64,000 nucleotides of DNA from Mesotoga sp. BH458_6_3_2_1 (GTDB lineage: Bacteria > Thermotogota > Thermotogae > Petrotogales > Kosmotogaceae). The position numbers were made by a program, and so were the translations under genes. The stretch covers positions 496,001 through 560,000 of the forward strand of contig NZ_JFHL01000002.1 in the NCBI RefSeq assembly GCF_003664995.1, in the 5' to 3' direction. Numbering within the stretch: the stretch's first letter is position 1; each line of letters starts with the position of its first letter. This document shows positions 38,244 through 46,762 of this stretch, in pieces. The notes under the pieces are model-generated. The model ran no database searches. It saw only the letters and a list, made by a program, of their open reading frames with translations, and was not told the origin of the DNA.

Positions 38244-39260
38244 TTGACATCAATAATGCCCAAGAACTTGCGAATTGAAGAGGAAAGAGAGGATGAGAAC
38301 AGTTATTTCACAAGGTTCATCCTTTCTCCTATGGAAAGAGGATACGCCACTACTATCGGAAACTCGCTTAGGAGGGTTCTTCTCTCATCGATACCGAGCA
38401 TGGCGATCACCAGATTGAAAATACCTGGGAAATACCACGAATATGATGTTATCGATGGAGTCAAGGAAGATATTCTCGAAATCATCCTCAATTTCAAGAA
38501 AGTCCAACTCAAGCCCGCTCTAGAGTTTTCTGATGCGGTCAAGCTGACACTTGAAAAGGCTGGGCCAGGCGTCATCACTGCCGGAGATATTAAGACTCCT
38601 ACCGGTGTTGAGGTGGTTAATCCATCGCAGTACATTGCTACTCTAAACTCGGATTCAGTTGTCTACATCGAGCTTTTTGCAGAGATCGGAAGAGGGTTCG
38701 TCCCCGTGTCGGAAATGGAGATCGAGCATGACGTGGAAATGATATATATCGATGGGATCTTCAGTCCAGTAATGAAAGTGAATTTCCAGACAGAAAACGT
38801 TCGTGTAGGCAAAAGAACAGACTATGACAAGTTGGTTCTTGAAGTTTGGACAAAAAAGTCGATAACTCCCTCAGATGCCTTGATGAGAGCTACGGACATT
38901 CTGATGAGGCACTTCGAAGTAGTCTCCAGTGGTCTTGGTCAGCCGTCTCTAGGACTTACGGGTTCGACAATAGAACCGGAAGAAGACGAGACGATCGTCG
39001 AAGAGACCGAAGTGAGCGCGGAAACGCCACAGGCTGAAGAACAGGATTCGAACTCCCTTGCAGCCAAAAAGGTTGAAGAGCTTGATCTTTCCGTGAGATC
39101 TCTTAACTGTCTTAAACGCGATAAAATAAACACGATAGGCGATCTTCTTGACAAAAGTGAGGCAGATCTGCTTAAGATCCGAAATTTTGGCGAGAAGTCT
39201 ATGCTTGAGGTTGTGAAAAAGCTGAGAGACAAGTTCAACATCGTACTCAAGAAAGAATGA
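38241..39260 (+). CDS. rpoA: RNA polymerase alpha subunit
   Basis: 339 residues from ATG at 38241 (MLTSIMPKNLRIEEER), chosen because it lines up with the family N-terminus; the frame opens at GTG 38214, which lies on the ribosome site. The N-terminal domain that dimerises and binds beta/beta' contains RGYATTIGNSLRRVLLSSIP. An acidic linker (about residues 245-275) leads to the C-terminal domain LDLSVRSLNCLKRDKINTIG, NFGEKSMLEVVKKL that contacts UP elements and activators. Its mRNA start has an unusual hairpin. Confidence 0.97.
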   Translation: MLTSIMPKNLRIEEEREDENSYFTRFILSPMERGYATTIGNSLRRVLLSSIPSMAITRLKIPGKYHEYDVIDGVKEDILEIILNFKKVQLKPALEFSDAVKLTLEKAGPGVITAGDIKTPTGVEVVNPSQYIATLNSDSVVYIELFAEIGRGFVPVSEMEIEHDVEMIYIDGIFSPVMKVNFQTENVRVGKRTDYDKLVLEVWTKKSITPSDALMRATDILMRHFEVVSSGLGQPSLGLTGSTIEPEEDETIVEETEVSAETPQAEEQDSNSLAAKKVEELDLSVRSLNCLKRDKINTIGDLLDKSEADLLKIRNFGEKSMLEVVKKLRDKFNIVLKKE

Positions 39261-39281
39261 TTGTGAGGAGGCCTATTAGCC

Positions 39282-39773
39282 ATGCGTCATAGAGTTAGTG
39301 GAAGCAAATTGAATATGCCCCACAGCCAGAGAGTCGCTTTGATGAGGAATCTGGCGAGGGAGCTTTTTGAACATGGAACGATTGTAACAACTATAACCAG
39401 AGCTAAGGAAGTGAGGCCTTTCGTCGAAAGTATAATAACTAAGGCAAAAAAGGCTTCGATTCTATCCACAGAAATTGTTTCAAAGGGTCCGGATAATGCG
39501 GAGACTCAAGAGCTAAAATCAAGAAATCTTGCTTTAAGACGTGAGATTAACAGAAACTTCAATGACCGAAAACTGGTCAGGAAGATATGTGATGAAGTGG
39601 CAGTCAAGTACCGCGAAAGAAACGGTGGATACACGAGGATTGTGAAATTAGGTATGCGAAGGGGCGACGCAAGTGAAATGGCTGTTCTTCAGTTGATTGA
39701 CAACGAAGAAAGGCAGAACAAGAAGCCCGAGAAGAGAAGCGAAAAGAAAGAAAAGAAACATGAGAAAAAATGA
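39282..39773 (+). CDS. rplQ: 50S ribosomal protein L17
   Basis: 163 residues. L17 lies near the tunnel exit. MRHRVSGSKLNMPHSQRVAL, RNLARELFEHGTIVTTITRA and RRGDASEMAVLQLIDNE are characteristic. The protein ends with about 20 Lys/Glu-rich residues beyond the short form. It closes the alpha part and the supercluster; a strong hairpin follows the stop directly. Confidence 0.97.
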   Translation: MRHRVSGSKLNMPHSQRVALMRNLARELFEHGTIVTTITRAKEVRPFVESIITKAKKASILSTEIVSKGPDNAETQELKSRNLALRREINRNFNDRKLVRKICDEVAVKYRERNGGYTRIVKLGMRRGDASEMAVLQLIDNEERQNKKPEKRSEKKEKKHEKK

Positions 39774-39793
39774 TGGCTACCGCAAGGTAGCCA
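39774..39793 (+). terminator. hairpin after rplQ
   Basis: TGGCTACC (39774-39781) pairs fully with GGTAGCCA (39786-39793) around a GCAA tetraloop, starting directly after the rplQ stop. The downstream bases TTCTTCGGAGG are only weakly T-rich and already contain the next ribosome site, so termination may be partial; protection of the mRNA 3' end is the alternative. Confidence 0.55.
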
Positions 39794-39811
39794 TTCTTCG
39801 GAGGTTTGACG

Positions 39812-40468
39812 ATGAAGATATTTCTTGATACCGCAAATATTGAAGACATCAGGGAGGGAATGAAGCTCGGACTCGTTGATGGAGTCACCACTAACCCCAC
39901 TCTGGTTTCAAGAGAAAATGTCAAGTTCGAAGATCGTGTAGTCGAAATCTGTGAGACAGTAAAGGGACCGGTGTCTGCTGAAGTTACTGCGACAGATTAT
40001 GAAAACATGATCGCGCAGGCACGTGAGTTAGCTTCTCTAAGTGACTACGTTGTTGTGAAGATTCCAATGACAAGGGATGGAATGCGCGCCGTCAAGACCC
40101 TGAGTGGAGAAGGAATCAAGACAAATGTCACCCTAATATTCAATTCTCTCCAGGCAACGCTTGCAGCAAAAGCCGGTGCAACCTATGTTAGCCCGTTTGT
40201 CGGAAGGCTAGACGACATAGCAAGCGATGGCATGGGGGTTGTTGAGGAGATTATCGAAATATTCGCTAATTACGGTTACGACACGGAAATAATCGTCGCA
40301 AGCGTTAGGCATCCAATGCACGTACTTGAAGCAGCTTTGATGGGCGCAGATATCGTAACTATACCTTTTGATGTGCTTCTGAAGCTATTTGGTCATCCGC
40401 TTACTGATATCGGAATAGAGAGATTCACAGAGGACTGGAAGCGCTATAAGAAACAGCAAGGTCAGTAA
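39812..40468 (+). CDS. tal: transaldolase (TalC/FSA-like)
   Basis: 218 residues from ATG at 39812, seven bases after GGAGG; TTG 39806 is too close. The short single-domain form (about 220 residues) includes transaldolases and fructose-6-phosphate aldolases. [33 protein letters not shown] and the Schiff-base lysine in [17 protein letters not shown] are present; also [19 protein letters not shown]. Most bacterial members of this subgroup act in the pentose phosphate pathway. It is separated from rplQ only by the hairpin. Confidence 0.92.
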   Translation: MKIFLDTANIEDIREGMKLGLVDGVTTNPTLVSRENVKFEDRVVEICETVKGPVSAEVTATDYENMIAQARELASLSDYVVVKIPMTRDGMRAVKTLSGEGIKTNVTLIFNSLQATLAAKAGATYVSPFVGRLDDIASDGMGVVEEIIEIFANYGYDTEIIVASVRHPMHVLEAALMGADIVTIPFDVLLKLFGHPLTDIGIERFTEDWKRYKKQQGQ

Positions 40469-40471
40469 GCT

Positions 40472-40499
40472 TTGAATTTTGCTTCTTTAGTGGTATATT
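40472..40499 (+). promoter_or_regulatory. promoter of rho
   Basis: TTGAAT (40472-40477), a 16-base spacer and TATATT (40494-40499), with TGG immediately before the -10 (extended -10). The expected start near 40506 would give a leader of about 100 bases before rho, containing the hairpin at 40526-40539. Confidence 0.65.
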
Positions 40500-40525
40500 A
40501 TTCCTGAAAGAACTGGTACCTCACC

Positions 40526-40539
40526 GGAGACGGGTCTCC
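40526..40539 (+). other. small hairpin in the rho leader
   Basis: GGAGA and TCTCC around CGGG can form a five-pair stem, and the neighbouring GGTACC is also palindromic. rho leaders are autoregulated in some bacteria, so this leader is a candidate site; the stem itself is weak. The rest of the 138-base gap 40469-40606 holds the promoter and the rho ribosome site GGAAGGAGGG. Confidence 0.3.
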
Positions 40540-40606
40540 CAAGCTTTCTTACAAATACTGTTAGCTTCACAATTTTGGCAATTCCTAAGACATGGAAGGA
40601 GGGTAG

Positions 40607-42256
40607 GTGCATTCTTCCTACGGCGGACTGAATGTACCGTCAAATTTGAGCCCAAGAAAAAAGAAAACTGAAGAAACACCTAGTGAACTTGAGGAAAAAG
40701 CGGTTGCTGAAAAAAAGACAACAAGAAAGAGAACGACTAGAAAGAAGACTGAATCGAAGAAACCCGAAGAGAATCAGGAGGCCGTGAAGACTCCTTCTAG
40801 ACAGATGGCTGAGGAGAAAGATGCAGTTGAAATTTTATCTAAAGAAGACCCCGGGGACTCCAAAGCGGAGAATTCTGTGACCAAGGAGCCTGGAAAAGAA
40901 AGCATCCCGAGCGATGTCAGAGAGATACCAAGGAAAGAAAGAGAAAAGGATAAAGACAAAGACAAGGACAAGGACAACATCAGGGAAGTAGAAATCGATA
41001 TTTCCCAACTCCAAACAATGCCTATAAGGGAGGTTTATAAGCTTGCAAGGAAGTATGACGTGCAGGGTTATACCCAGATGGCCAAGAAGGATTTGATTTT
41101 TGCCGTTCTCAAGGCTCAGACTGAATCATATGGTTACTTTTTCGATCAGGGTGTGCTGGAGATCACAGATGGGGGGTATGGTTTTCTGAGAACTCTCGAT
41201 AACAATCTCCTCCCAAGCTCAAACGATATTTACGTTAGCCAGTCACAGATCAGAAGATTTAATCTCACCAGCGGTGATACAGTCGCGGGGCAGGTGAGAC
41301 CGCCGAAAGAAGGCGAGAAGTATTTCGCGCTCCTGAGAATAGAAGCTATTAATCACAAGGCGATCAACTTCGCTGCTGAGAGAATCACTTTTCAGAACTT
41401 AACGCCTATTCACCCCGAGGATAAGCTTATAACGGAAACAGAATCGCATATTATGAGTACGAGAATGGTCGATCTCTTTTCCCCGATAGGAAAGGGGCAG
41501 AGAGGTCTAATAGTCTCTCCTCCTAAGGCCGGGAAGACGATATTGCTGAAGGAGCTTGCAAATGGAATCGCTGAAAACCATCCCGATACAGTCAGGATAA
41601 TTCTGCTGATCGATGAAAGACCGGAAGAGGTCACAGATCTCAGGAGGAGTTCAAATGCACATGTGATCGCTGCTCCATTCGACATGCATCCCGAGAAACA
41701 GATCAGGGTTGCCGAAATGACAATTGAGATGGCTAAGCGATTAGTGGAGTTCAACTACGATGTGGTGATCCTCCTTGACAGCATCACGAGGCTGGCAAGG
41801 GCCTACAATCTCTACGTTCCGCCAAGTGGGAAGCTTCTGTCTGGAGGAGTGGACCCCTCAGCTTTGTATAAGCCGAAGTACTTTTTCGGTGCAGCAAGGA
41901 ATATTGAAGAAGGCGGAAGCCTTACAATTATCGCAACGGCTCTTGTTGAAACGGGAAGCAAGATGGATGAAGTAATATTCGAGGAATTCAAGGGTACAGG
42001 AAACATGGAATTGATCCTTTCGAGGCAGCTTGCCAATAAGAGGATGTTCCCATCGATAAATCTTACCCTCTCCGGTACAAGGAGAGAAGAGCTTCTTCTT
42101 CCTTCAGATATTCTGCGGAAGGTCTGGGTTCTTAGAAGAATGCTTTCATCAATGTCGGAAGAAGAGGGTCTGAGACTCATCATGGATAAATTGCGTGGAA
42201 CGGCTACTAATGAGGAGTTCCTGGACTTGATAGAGATGGAGAAAAAGTCGTACTAG
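40607..42256 (+). CDS. rho: transcription termination factor Rho, with charged N-terminal extension
   Basis: 549 residues from GTG at 40607 after GGAAGGAGGGTAG. Rho is a hexameric RNA helicase that ends transcription. The usual core begins near residue 127 (QTMPIREVYKLARKYDVQGY); the preceding residues are Lys/Glu/Thr-rich and disordered-looking, with a KDKDKDKDKD run around residues 114-124. The RNA-binding fold (YGYFFDQGVLEI, GYGFLR), Walker A SPPKAGKTILLK (about residue 303) and ILLIDERPEEVTDL follow. Normal Thermotogota Rho is about 430 residues, so the extension is near 115. Confidence 0.95.
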   Translation: MHSSYGGLNVPSNLSPRKKKTEETPSELEEKAVAEKKTTRKRTTRKKTESKKPEENQEAVKTPSRQMAEEKDAVEILSKEDPGDSKAENSVTKEPGKESIPSDVREIPRKEREKDKDKDKDKDNIREVEIDISQLQTMPIREVYKLARKYDVQGYTQMAKKDLIFAVLKAQTESYGYFFDQGVLEITDGGYGFLRTLDNNLLPSSNDIYVSQSQIRRFNLTSGDTVAGQVRPPKEGEKYFALLRIEAINHKAINFAAERITFQNLTPIHPEDKLITETESHIMSTRMVDLFSPIGKGQRGLIVSPPKAGKTILLKELANGIAENHPDTVRIILLIDERPEEVTDLRRSSNAHVIAAPFDMHPEKQIRVAEMTIEMAKRLVEFNYDVVILLDSITRLARAYNLYVPPSGKLLSGGVDPSALYKPKYFFGAARNIEEGGSLTIIATALVETGSKMDEVIFEEFKGTGNMELILSRQLANKRMFPSINLTLSGTRREELLLPSDILRKVWVLRRMLSSMSEEEGLRLIMDKLRGTATNEEFLDLIEMEKKSY

Positions 42257-42269
42257 ACGGGAGATGTGA

Positions 42270-43220
42270 ATGGCTAAGCACGTGATCGGAATCGATCTGG
42301 GCGGTACCGAGACCAAGATTGGAATCGTACAAGAAGATGGAATGATTATCGAAAAGAAGATGATTCCGACGAAGGTGCTCGATGGAAGAATCGCCGTTGT
42401 GACAAGAATTGGCAAAGCAATTGAAGAACTTCTTCTCGAATCTGGAATGAACTCCTCCGATGTTATTGGAATTGGTGTCGGATCTCCGGGATCGATTGAC
42501 CACGAAACCGGCACCGTCTTGTTCTCACCGAATCTTCCAGACTGGTCGGGATTCGGACTGGCTGAGATGTTGGAGAAGATTACTCGAATCAATACCTTCG
42601 TTGAAAACGATGCAAATTCCTTTATCCTTGGAGAGTGGGCATTCGGTGAGTTCAAAGGAAGCCAGCATATGTTGGGGCTTACTCTTGGGACTGGTGTAGG
42701 AGGAGGAGTAATTACTCATGGTATGCTAATGACAGGAAGCATGGGTTATGGCGGTGAACTCGGACACACAGTTGTCGAACCCGGGGGTCCGCTTTGCGGC
42801 TGCGGTTCTCATGGGTGTCTTGAATCGCTTGCGTCAGCTACCGCTATTGTCAACATGGCCAGGGAGTTTTCTAAGAGATTTCCCGAGTCTTCGATTTTTG
42901 CCTCGCCCGAGATAACTGCCAAAGTTGTCTTCGATTCCGCGCGAAAAGGAGACCTTGCAGCAACGATTGTTGTTGAAAGAGCAACAAGGGCTCTGGCAAC
43001 GGCAATAGGTAATTACATACACGTATTCAATCCCGAACACATAATAATTGGTGGTGGAATTAGTAAGGCGGGTGACTTGCTTATTGACGGCATCCAGAAA
43101 AAGATGCCGGAATACGTAATGCCTTCTTTCAACGGAACCTACAGTATAACTTTGAGCAAACTGGTGGAGAACGCAGGAATAAAGGGAGCTGCTTCAATTG
43201 TTTTCTACAGGATTAGTTGA
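42270..43220 (+). CDS. ROK-family glucokinase
   Basis: 316 residues. ROK kinases phosphorylate glucose or related sugars with ATP (some with polyphosphate). The phosphate loop GIDLGGTETKIGIV, the catalytic Asp in FVENDANSFILGEW, LGTGVGGGVI and the zinc motif CGCGSHGCLE are all present; there is no helix-turn-helix domain, so it is an enzyme rather than a repressor. Glucokinase is the likeliest substrate assignment. The 3' end overlaps the convergent endonuclease V gene by 16 bases. Confidence 0.9.
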   Translation: MAKHVIGIDLGGTETKIGIVQEDGMIIEKKMIPTKVLDGRIAVVTRIGKAIEELLLESGMNSSDVIGIGVGSPGSIDHETGTVLFSPNLPDWSGFGLAEMLEKITRINTFVENDANSFILGEWAFGEFKGSQHMLGLTLGTGVGGGVITHGMLMTGSMGYGGELGHTVVEPGGPLCGCGSHGCLESLASATAIVNMAREFSKRFPESSIFASPEITAKVVFDSARKGDLAATIVVERATRALATAIGNYIHVFNPEHIIIGGGISKAGDLLIDGIQKKMPEYVMPSFNGTYSITLSKLVENAGIKGAASIVFYRIS

Positions 43221-43882
43221 CCCTTCAGCTCTTGAGTTAGGATGTGAGCCTGCCTGGTCGGTTCAGGTATTCTGTACTTGCCTGTAGTTCTTAAGACCAG
43301 ATCAACTGCAGATTCTGGAGTAATTCGATTCCCTGGGGAAACGAAAATCGGTTTCACGCCCATCCTGGTGCGAACGGCATATCCTAGCAGTCGTCCATCG
43401 GGAGCAAGGATTGGGCTCATCTCCCCCTTCTCTTCGGGACAGTCTTTCAGTTCACCATACAGAAGGCTTTTGGCGATTCCAATGGTTGGCTTCTTGACGA
43501 AAAGACCAATGTGTGAAGCTATGCCAACACCCCTTGGGTGAGCTATTCCATGCCCATCAAAGAAGATCAAGTCGACTTCGGGTGATTTCGAAAGAGCCTT
43601 CAATATTGTCGGACCCTCTCTGAAAGATAGAAGGCCCGGAATGTAAGGTGTATTGATTTTCTCAACCGAGTAGTAGTACTCAATTACACGTAGCGAGCGA
43701 AATTCCATGATCACGACGACGGCGAGAGCAATCTCTCTCGAAGGGAAGGAAACATCGACCCCGGCTATCAGTTCGGGCTCACCTGTGTAATCTTCGAATA
43801 CGAGTCGTTCCCTAAGCCTTGTCTGCAAATCGATAGCCTGAATTGGTTCCATCGTCCAACTGTGAATATTCTCTGTGTTCAT
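43205..43882 (-). CDS. nfi: endonuclease V
   Basis: 225 residues; ATG at 43882 with GAGGAG about ten bases upstream on the minus strand. Endonuclease V cuts DNA (and RNA) next to deoxyinosine, starting repair of deaminated adenine. Catalytic residues are visible in AGVDVSF (Asp), YIPGLLSFREGP (Glu) and FFDGHGIAHPRGVGIASHIG (Asp). PYIPG, the strand-separating wedge, is intact. It is transcribed away from dnaN and into the end of the ROK kinase gene. Confidence 0.95.
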   Translation of the reverse strand: MNTENIHSWTMEPIQAIDLQTRLRERLVFEDYTGEPELIAGVDVSFPSREIALAVVVIMEFRSLRVIEYYYSVEKINTPYIPGLLSFREGPTILKALSKSPEVDLIFFDGHGIAHPRGVGIASHIGLFVKKPTIGIAKSLLYGELKDCPEEKGEMSPILAPDGRLLGYAVRTRMGVKPIFVSPGNRITPESAVDLVLRTTGKYRIPEPTRQAHILTQELKGQLIL

Positions 43883-43948
43883 AAATGATTACTCCTCGAC
43901 AGAAGGAATCTGTCATCGTCGCTTCCTATAATGATTATGCCATATAGA

Positions 43949-43957
43949 TGTTATAAT
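43949..43957 (+). promoter_or_regulatory. extended -10 promoter of dnaN
   Basis: TGT followed by a perfect TATAAT at 43952-43957, 31 bases before the dnaN ATG. No good -35 lies 16-18 bases upstream, in line with an extended -10 promoter. A second TATAAT at 43927-43932 is also present in the 106-base divergent gap with nfi. Confidence 0.55.
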
Positions 43958-43988
43958 TTATGAAAAGCTCATCAAGTGGAGGTGTATG

Positions 43989-45092
43989 ATGAAATTTGTC
44001 GCAGCTCGTTCCGAAATCCTCACGAGATTAGAGTCGGTTTCTGGGGCAGTCGCTCCAAAAAATGTCAAGCCAATTCTTTCGGGCATATATTTCTCAATGA
44101 AGGATGAGTCGACAATTAAGCTTGTAGCTACCGATTTAGAGACGGCGATCACTACCGAGCTGAAACCAAAACATGTGGATGGAAGCTGCAATTTTGTTAT
44201 CGATGCCCGTTTGGTTCTTGAAATAGTCAGAAATCTGCCTGAAGGAGAAGTTATCTTTGAGACGGAAGAAAACAACATCGTTATCCGGATGGGGAGCGCA
44301 CGTTTCACTCTCCCAACAATGGACCCTGATGACTTCCCCGATATCGAGCCAGCAACTGGGGGACTTGATTTCACAGTTTCCGTATCTTCAGTTGAGCTCA
44401 TGGTGGAAAGGGTAATCTTTTGTGCAGCAAGAGACGAGTTCATGAGGAATTTGAACAGTGTTTATTGGGAATTTGATGACGGATATCTTCGGCTTGTGGC
44501 TGCGGATGGTTTCAGAATGGCCCTTTCTGAGGAGAGAATCGATCTGAACATCGATGATCACTTTTTGCTCACGCTGAAGAGTATGAGGGATCTTCAAAAC
44601 AGCCTGAAAGCAGCAATGTCTGATGTTCTGAAAATAACTTACGATGGTTCGCGCGTTCAGTTCTCCTTTGACGGAACAGAAATCGTGACGAAAGTAGTTG
44701 ATGCGGAGTTTCCTGACTATAGAAAAGTTCTTCCGAAATCATTCAAAGCAAGAGTGGTGATTCCGACAGAGACTTTTTCCGATGCTGTCAGAAGAGCATC
44801 GATTGCCGCAAGACTTGGATCCGACTCGGTCAAGTTTGAGATAGACGATGAGCAGTTCAAGATTATTGCAAGAAGTCCTGATCACGGAGAGTCGGTTGAA
44901 GTTATTGGAGCTAACAAAGAAGGCGACAACATCGTAATCGCATTCAATCCCAGATTCCTTTCCGAATCTGCTAAGAAGATTGATTCCGACTCTTTGGAGC
45001 TGAACTTTGTCGACTCGAACAGCCCGCTGCAGATGAATCCCGTAGATGTGCAGGGATACACCTATATCATAATGCCGATAAGGCTTATATGA
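43989..45092 (+). CDS. dnaN: DNA polymerase III beta sliding clamp
   Basis: 367 residues from ATG at 43989 (six bases after GGAGG; ATG 43986 is the alternative). The clamp encircles DNA and holds the polymerase; three similar domains of about 120 residues are seen (GIYFSMKDESTIKLVATDLE, RNLNSVYWEFDDGYLRLVAA, VKFEIDDEQFKIIARSPDHG). The C-terminal IIMPIRLI is the usual peptide-groove end. It is not next to dnaA here but in an operon with ispF. Confidence 0.95.
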   Translation: MKFVAARSEILTRLESVSGAVAPKNVKPILSGIYFSMKDESTIKLVATDLETAITTELKPKHVDGSCNFVIDARLVLEIVRNLPEGEVIFETEENNIVIRMGSARFTLPTMDPDDFPDIEPATGGLDFTVSVSSVELMVERVIFCAARDEFMRNLNSVYWEFDDGYLRLVAADGFRMALSEERIDLNIDDHFLLTLKSMRDLQNSLKAAMSDVLKITYDGSRVQFSFDGTEIVTKVVDAEFPDYRKVLPKSFKARVVIPTETFSDAVRRASIAARLGSDSVKFEIDDEQFKIIARSPDHGESVEVIGANKEGDNIVIAFNPRFLSESAKKIDSDSLELNFVDSNSPLQMNPVDVQGYTYIIMPIRLI

Positions 45093-45556
45093 ATATCAGG
45101 GTAGGAATCGGTTACGATGTTCATCCAGTTTTCGTTGGGAGCAAAGGACTATTCCTTGGAGGTGTGAAAGTATCTGATTCTCTCTATCTTTCTGGTCACT
45201 CTGACGGAGATGCGCTTTGTCACGCGATTGTGGACGCAATTCTAGGTGCAGCATCTTTAGGTAATATTGGTAATGAGTTTCCAGAAGATCACTTGAATAG
45301 AGATAGAAGAAGTTTGGAGTTTTTATCTGAGATATCAGAAGCAATAAAGGGACGTTGGCAACTGCTGAATGTCGATACGGTCATAGTCATAGAAAGCGTC
45401 AGGTTGGCTGGCTTTGTTAGATCAATGACCGAAAATGTCGCTGAAGCTCTTGGGGTAGGAAGCGAGCTCGTGAACATCAAACCAAAGTCGGGGAACGGCA
45501 GCAGCCCAGATTTTGTTCACGCTCATGCAGTCTGTCTTTTGAGAGAGGTGGAGTAA
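45089..45556 (+). CDS. ispF: 2-C-methyl-D-erythritol 2,4-cyclodiphosphate synthase
   Basis: 155 residues, start in an ATGA overlap with dnaN. IspF makes the cyclic diphosphate of the non-mevalonate isoprenoid pathway, the route that ultimately feeds the undecaprenyl carrier recycled by UppP. The zinc ligands are in GIGYDVHPV (Asp, His) and LSGHSDGDALCHAIVDAILG (His); NIGNEFPED and NIKPKSGNGSSPDFVHAHAV are conserved. The pilus-like operon begins three bases after the stop. Confidence 0.95.
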   Translation: MNIRVGIGYDVHPVFVGSKGLFLGGVKVSDSLYLSGHSDGDALCHAIVDAILGAASLGNIGNEFPEDHLNRDRRSLEFLSEISEAIKGRWQLLNVDTVIVIESVRLAGFVRSMTENVAEALGVGSELVNIKPKSGNGSSPDFVHAHAVCLLREVE

Positions 45557-45559
45557 GAG

Positions 45560-46762
45560 ATGCCCGATTTTCGCTATGAAGTAATCAACATCAAAGGAAA
45601 GCCCGAGAAAGGCAAGCTTGCTGCGAATTCCAAACTGGAGGCACTCCAGATCCTCTCGAGCAGAGGCTATATTGTCAGTTCAATTAAGCAGTCGTCATAT
45701 TCGCGCAGCTCGACTAAGGCCTCTTTGTTTCCCGCCTCACAGAAGGAAGTCAGCATCTTTTCGAGACAGTTGGCCACGATGGTTTCATCCGGCGTCAGGA
45801 TAAGAGAGGCACTTCAGGTTCTTTCGACTCAGGTCCTGTTTTCTAGAAGATTCAGAAAGATCATAGCCCGAGTTGTTTTAGATATTGAGGGTGGAATGAG
45901 TTTCAGCGAATCTCTTGAGAGATCAGGTGTTTTTGAACCGCTGTTTACCAATCTTGTTAAGGCCGGTGAGGCAGGCGGGGTGCTTGATGAATCGCTTGAA
46001 AGAGTTGCGGACTTCTATGAGGGAATGGTTGAGCTTCAGAACCAGGTTAAATCGGCTATGGCCTATCCTCTTTTCATGATGGTTTTTGCAGTTGGAATAG
46101 TGGGGATGATTTCCTTCTTCATTCTTCCAAATTTGATCAGCGCTTTTGGAGGAAACTTTAAACCTGAGGGAACAATGGCCATTCTTCTAAAGATGAATGA
46201 TATTTTGAAAAACCAGTGGCCCCTGCTTCTGGTTTTGCTTTTCGGATTGCTGATTGGAGGGTTCTTCTTCTTCAAGAGCAAATACGGTAACATCGTTAAG
46301 GAAAGTATTGGAAAGCTAATTCCTCCAATAAGAACCCTGAGAAACATGACGGCTATGGAGAGATTCACTAGAACAACGGCCGTTCTAGTAGCAAGTGGAG
46401 TTGATCTTCCAACAGTTCTGGAGCTTGCGGGCGAAGTCTCGCAAAGTCCTCGGGTTATGAAGGCTGTAACGAATGCAATAGTCAGCATAAAGGGAGGAGA
46501 GAGCATCAGTGCTTCTCTTGAGCATCAGAAGGTCTTCCCACCGATAGTCGTTAGTATGGTGGCCACGGGAGAGGAGACCGGCAAACTGGACGAAGTCATG
46601 TTCAAAGTTGCCGACTTCTATCACATGCAGGTTCAAAACGCACTCAAGAAACTTGTTTCGCTTGTTGAGCCAATAATGATATTATTTATTGGTGGGTTCA
46701 TTGGTTTTCTGGCAATAACCATATACGGTGCTGTTTTTGCGATGGAGCAAAGTATTGGATGA
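45560..46762 (+). CDS. pilC: type IV pilus/type II secretion inner-membrane platform protein (PilC/GspF)
   Basis: 400 residues. PilC/GspF is the polytopic platform on which the assembly ATPase works. The N-terminal MPDFRYEVINIKGKPEKGKL is followed by two homologous GspF domains: FSRQLATMVSSGVRIREALQ with LVKAGEAGGVLDESLERVAD, and FTRTTAVLVASGVDLPTVLE with MVATGEETGKLDEVMFKVAD. Hydrophobic spans lie near residues 170-190, 220-240 and 370-395. Pilus versus secretion use cannot be told from this protein. Stop overlaps the next gene as ATGA. Confidence 0.93.
   Translation: MPDFRYEVINIKGKPEKGKLAANSKLEALQILSSRGYIVSSIKQSSYSRSSTKASLFPASQKEVSIFSRQLATMVSSGVRIREALQVLSTQVLFSRRFRKIIARVVLDIEGGMSFSESLERSGVFEPLFTNLVKAGEAGGVLDESLERVADFYEGMVELQNQVKSAMAYPLFMMVFAVGIVGMISFFILPNLISAFGGNFKPEGTMAILLKMNDILKNQWPLLLVLLFGLLIGGFFFFKSKYGNIVKESIGKLIPPIRTLRNMTAMERFTRTTAVLVASGVDLPTVLELAGEVSQSPRVMKAVTNAIVSIKGGESISASLEHQKVFPPIVVSMVATGEETGKLDEVMFKVADFYHMQVQNALKKLVSLVEPIMILFIGGFIGFLAITIYGAVFAMEQSIG

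Noticed and set aside
38218-38280. Short leader frame GTG TGC CCG ... TGA overlapping the rpoA start
   Set aside because: Its GTG is only three bases from GGAGG, too close for initiation, and the peptide has no attenuator-like features.
40948-40976. Hexanucleotide repeat in rho as a CRISPR or mobile-element trace
   Set aside because: It is a short in-frame Lys-Asp coding run with no spacers, terminal repeats or transposase nearby.
43205-43220. The 16-base overlap between the ROK kinase and endonuclease V genes as a sign of a broken gene
   Set aside because: Both proteins are complete with normal C-termini; convergent overlap of this size is common in compact genomes.
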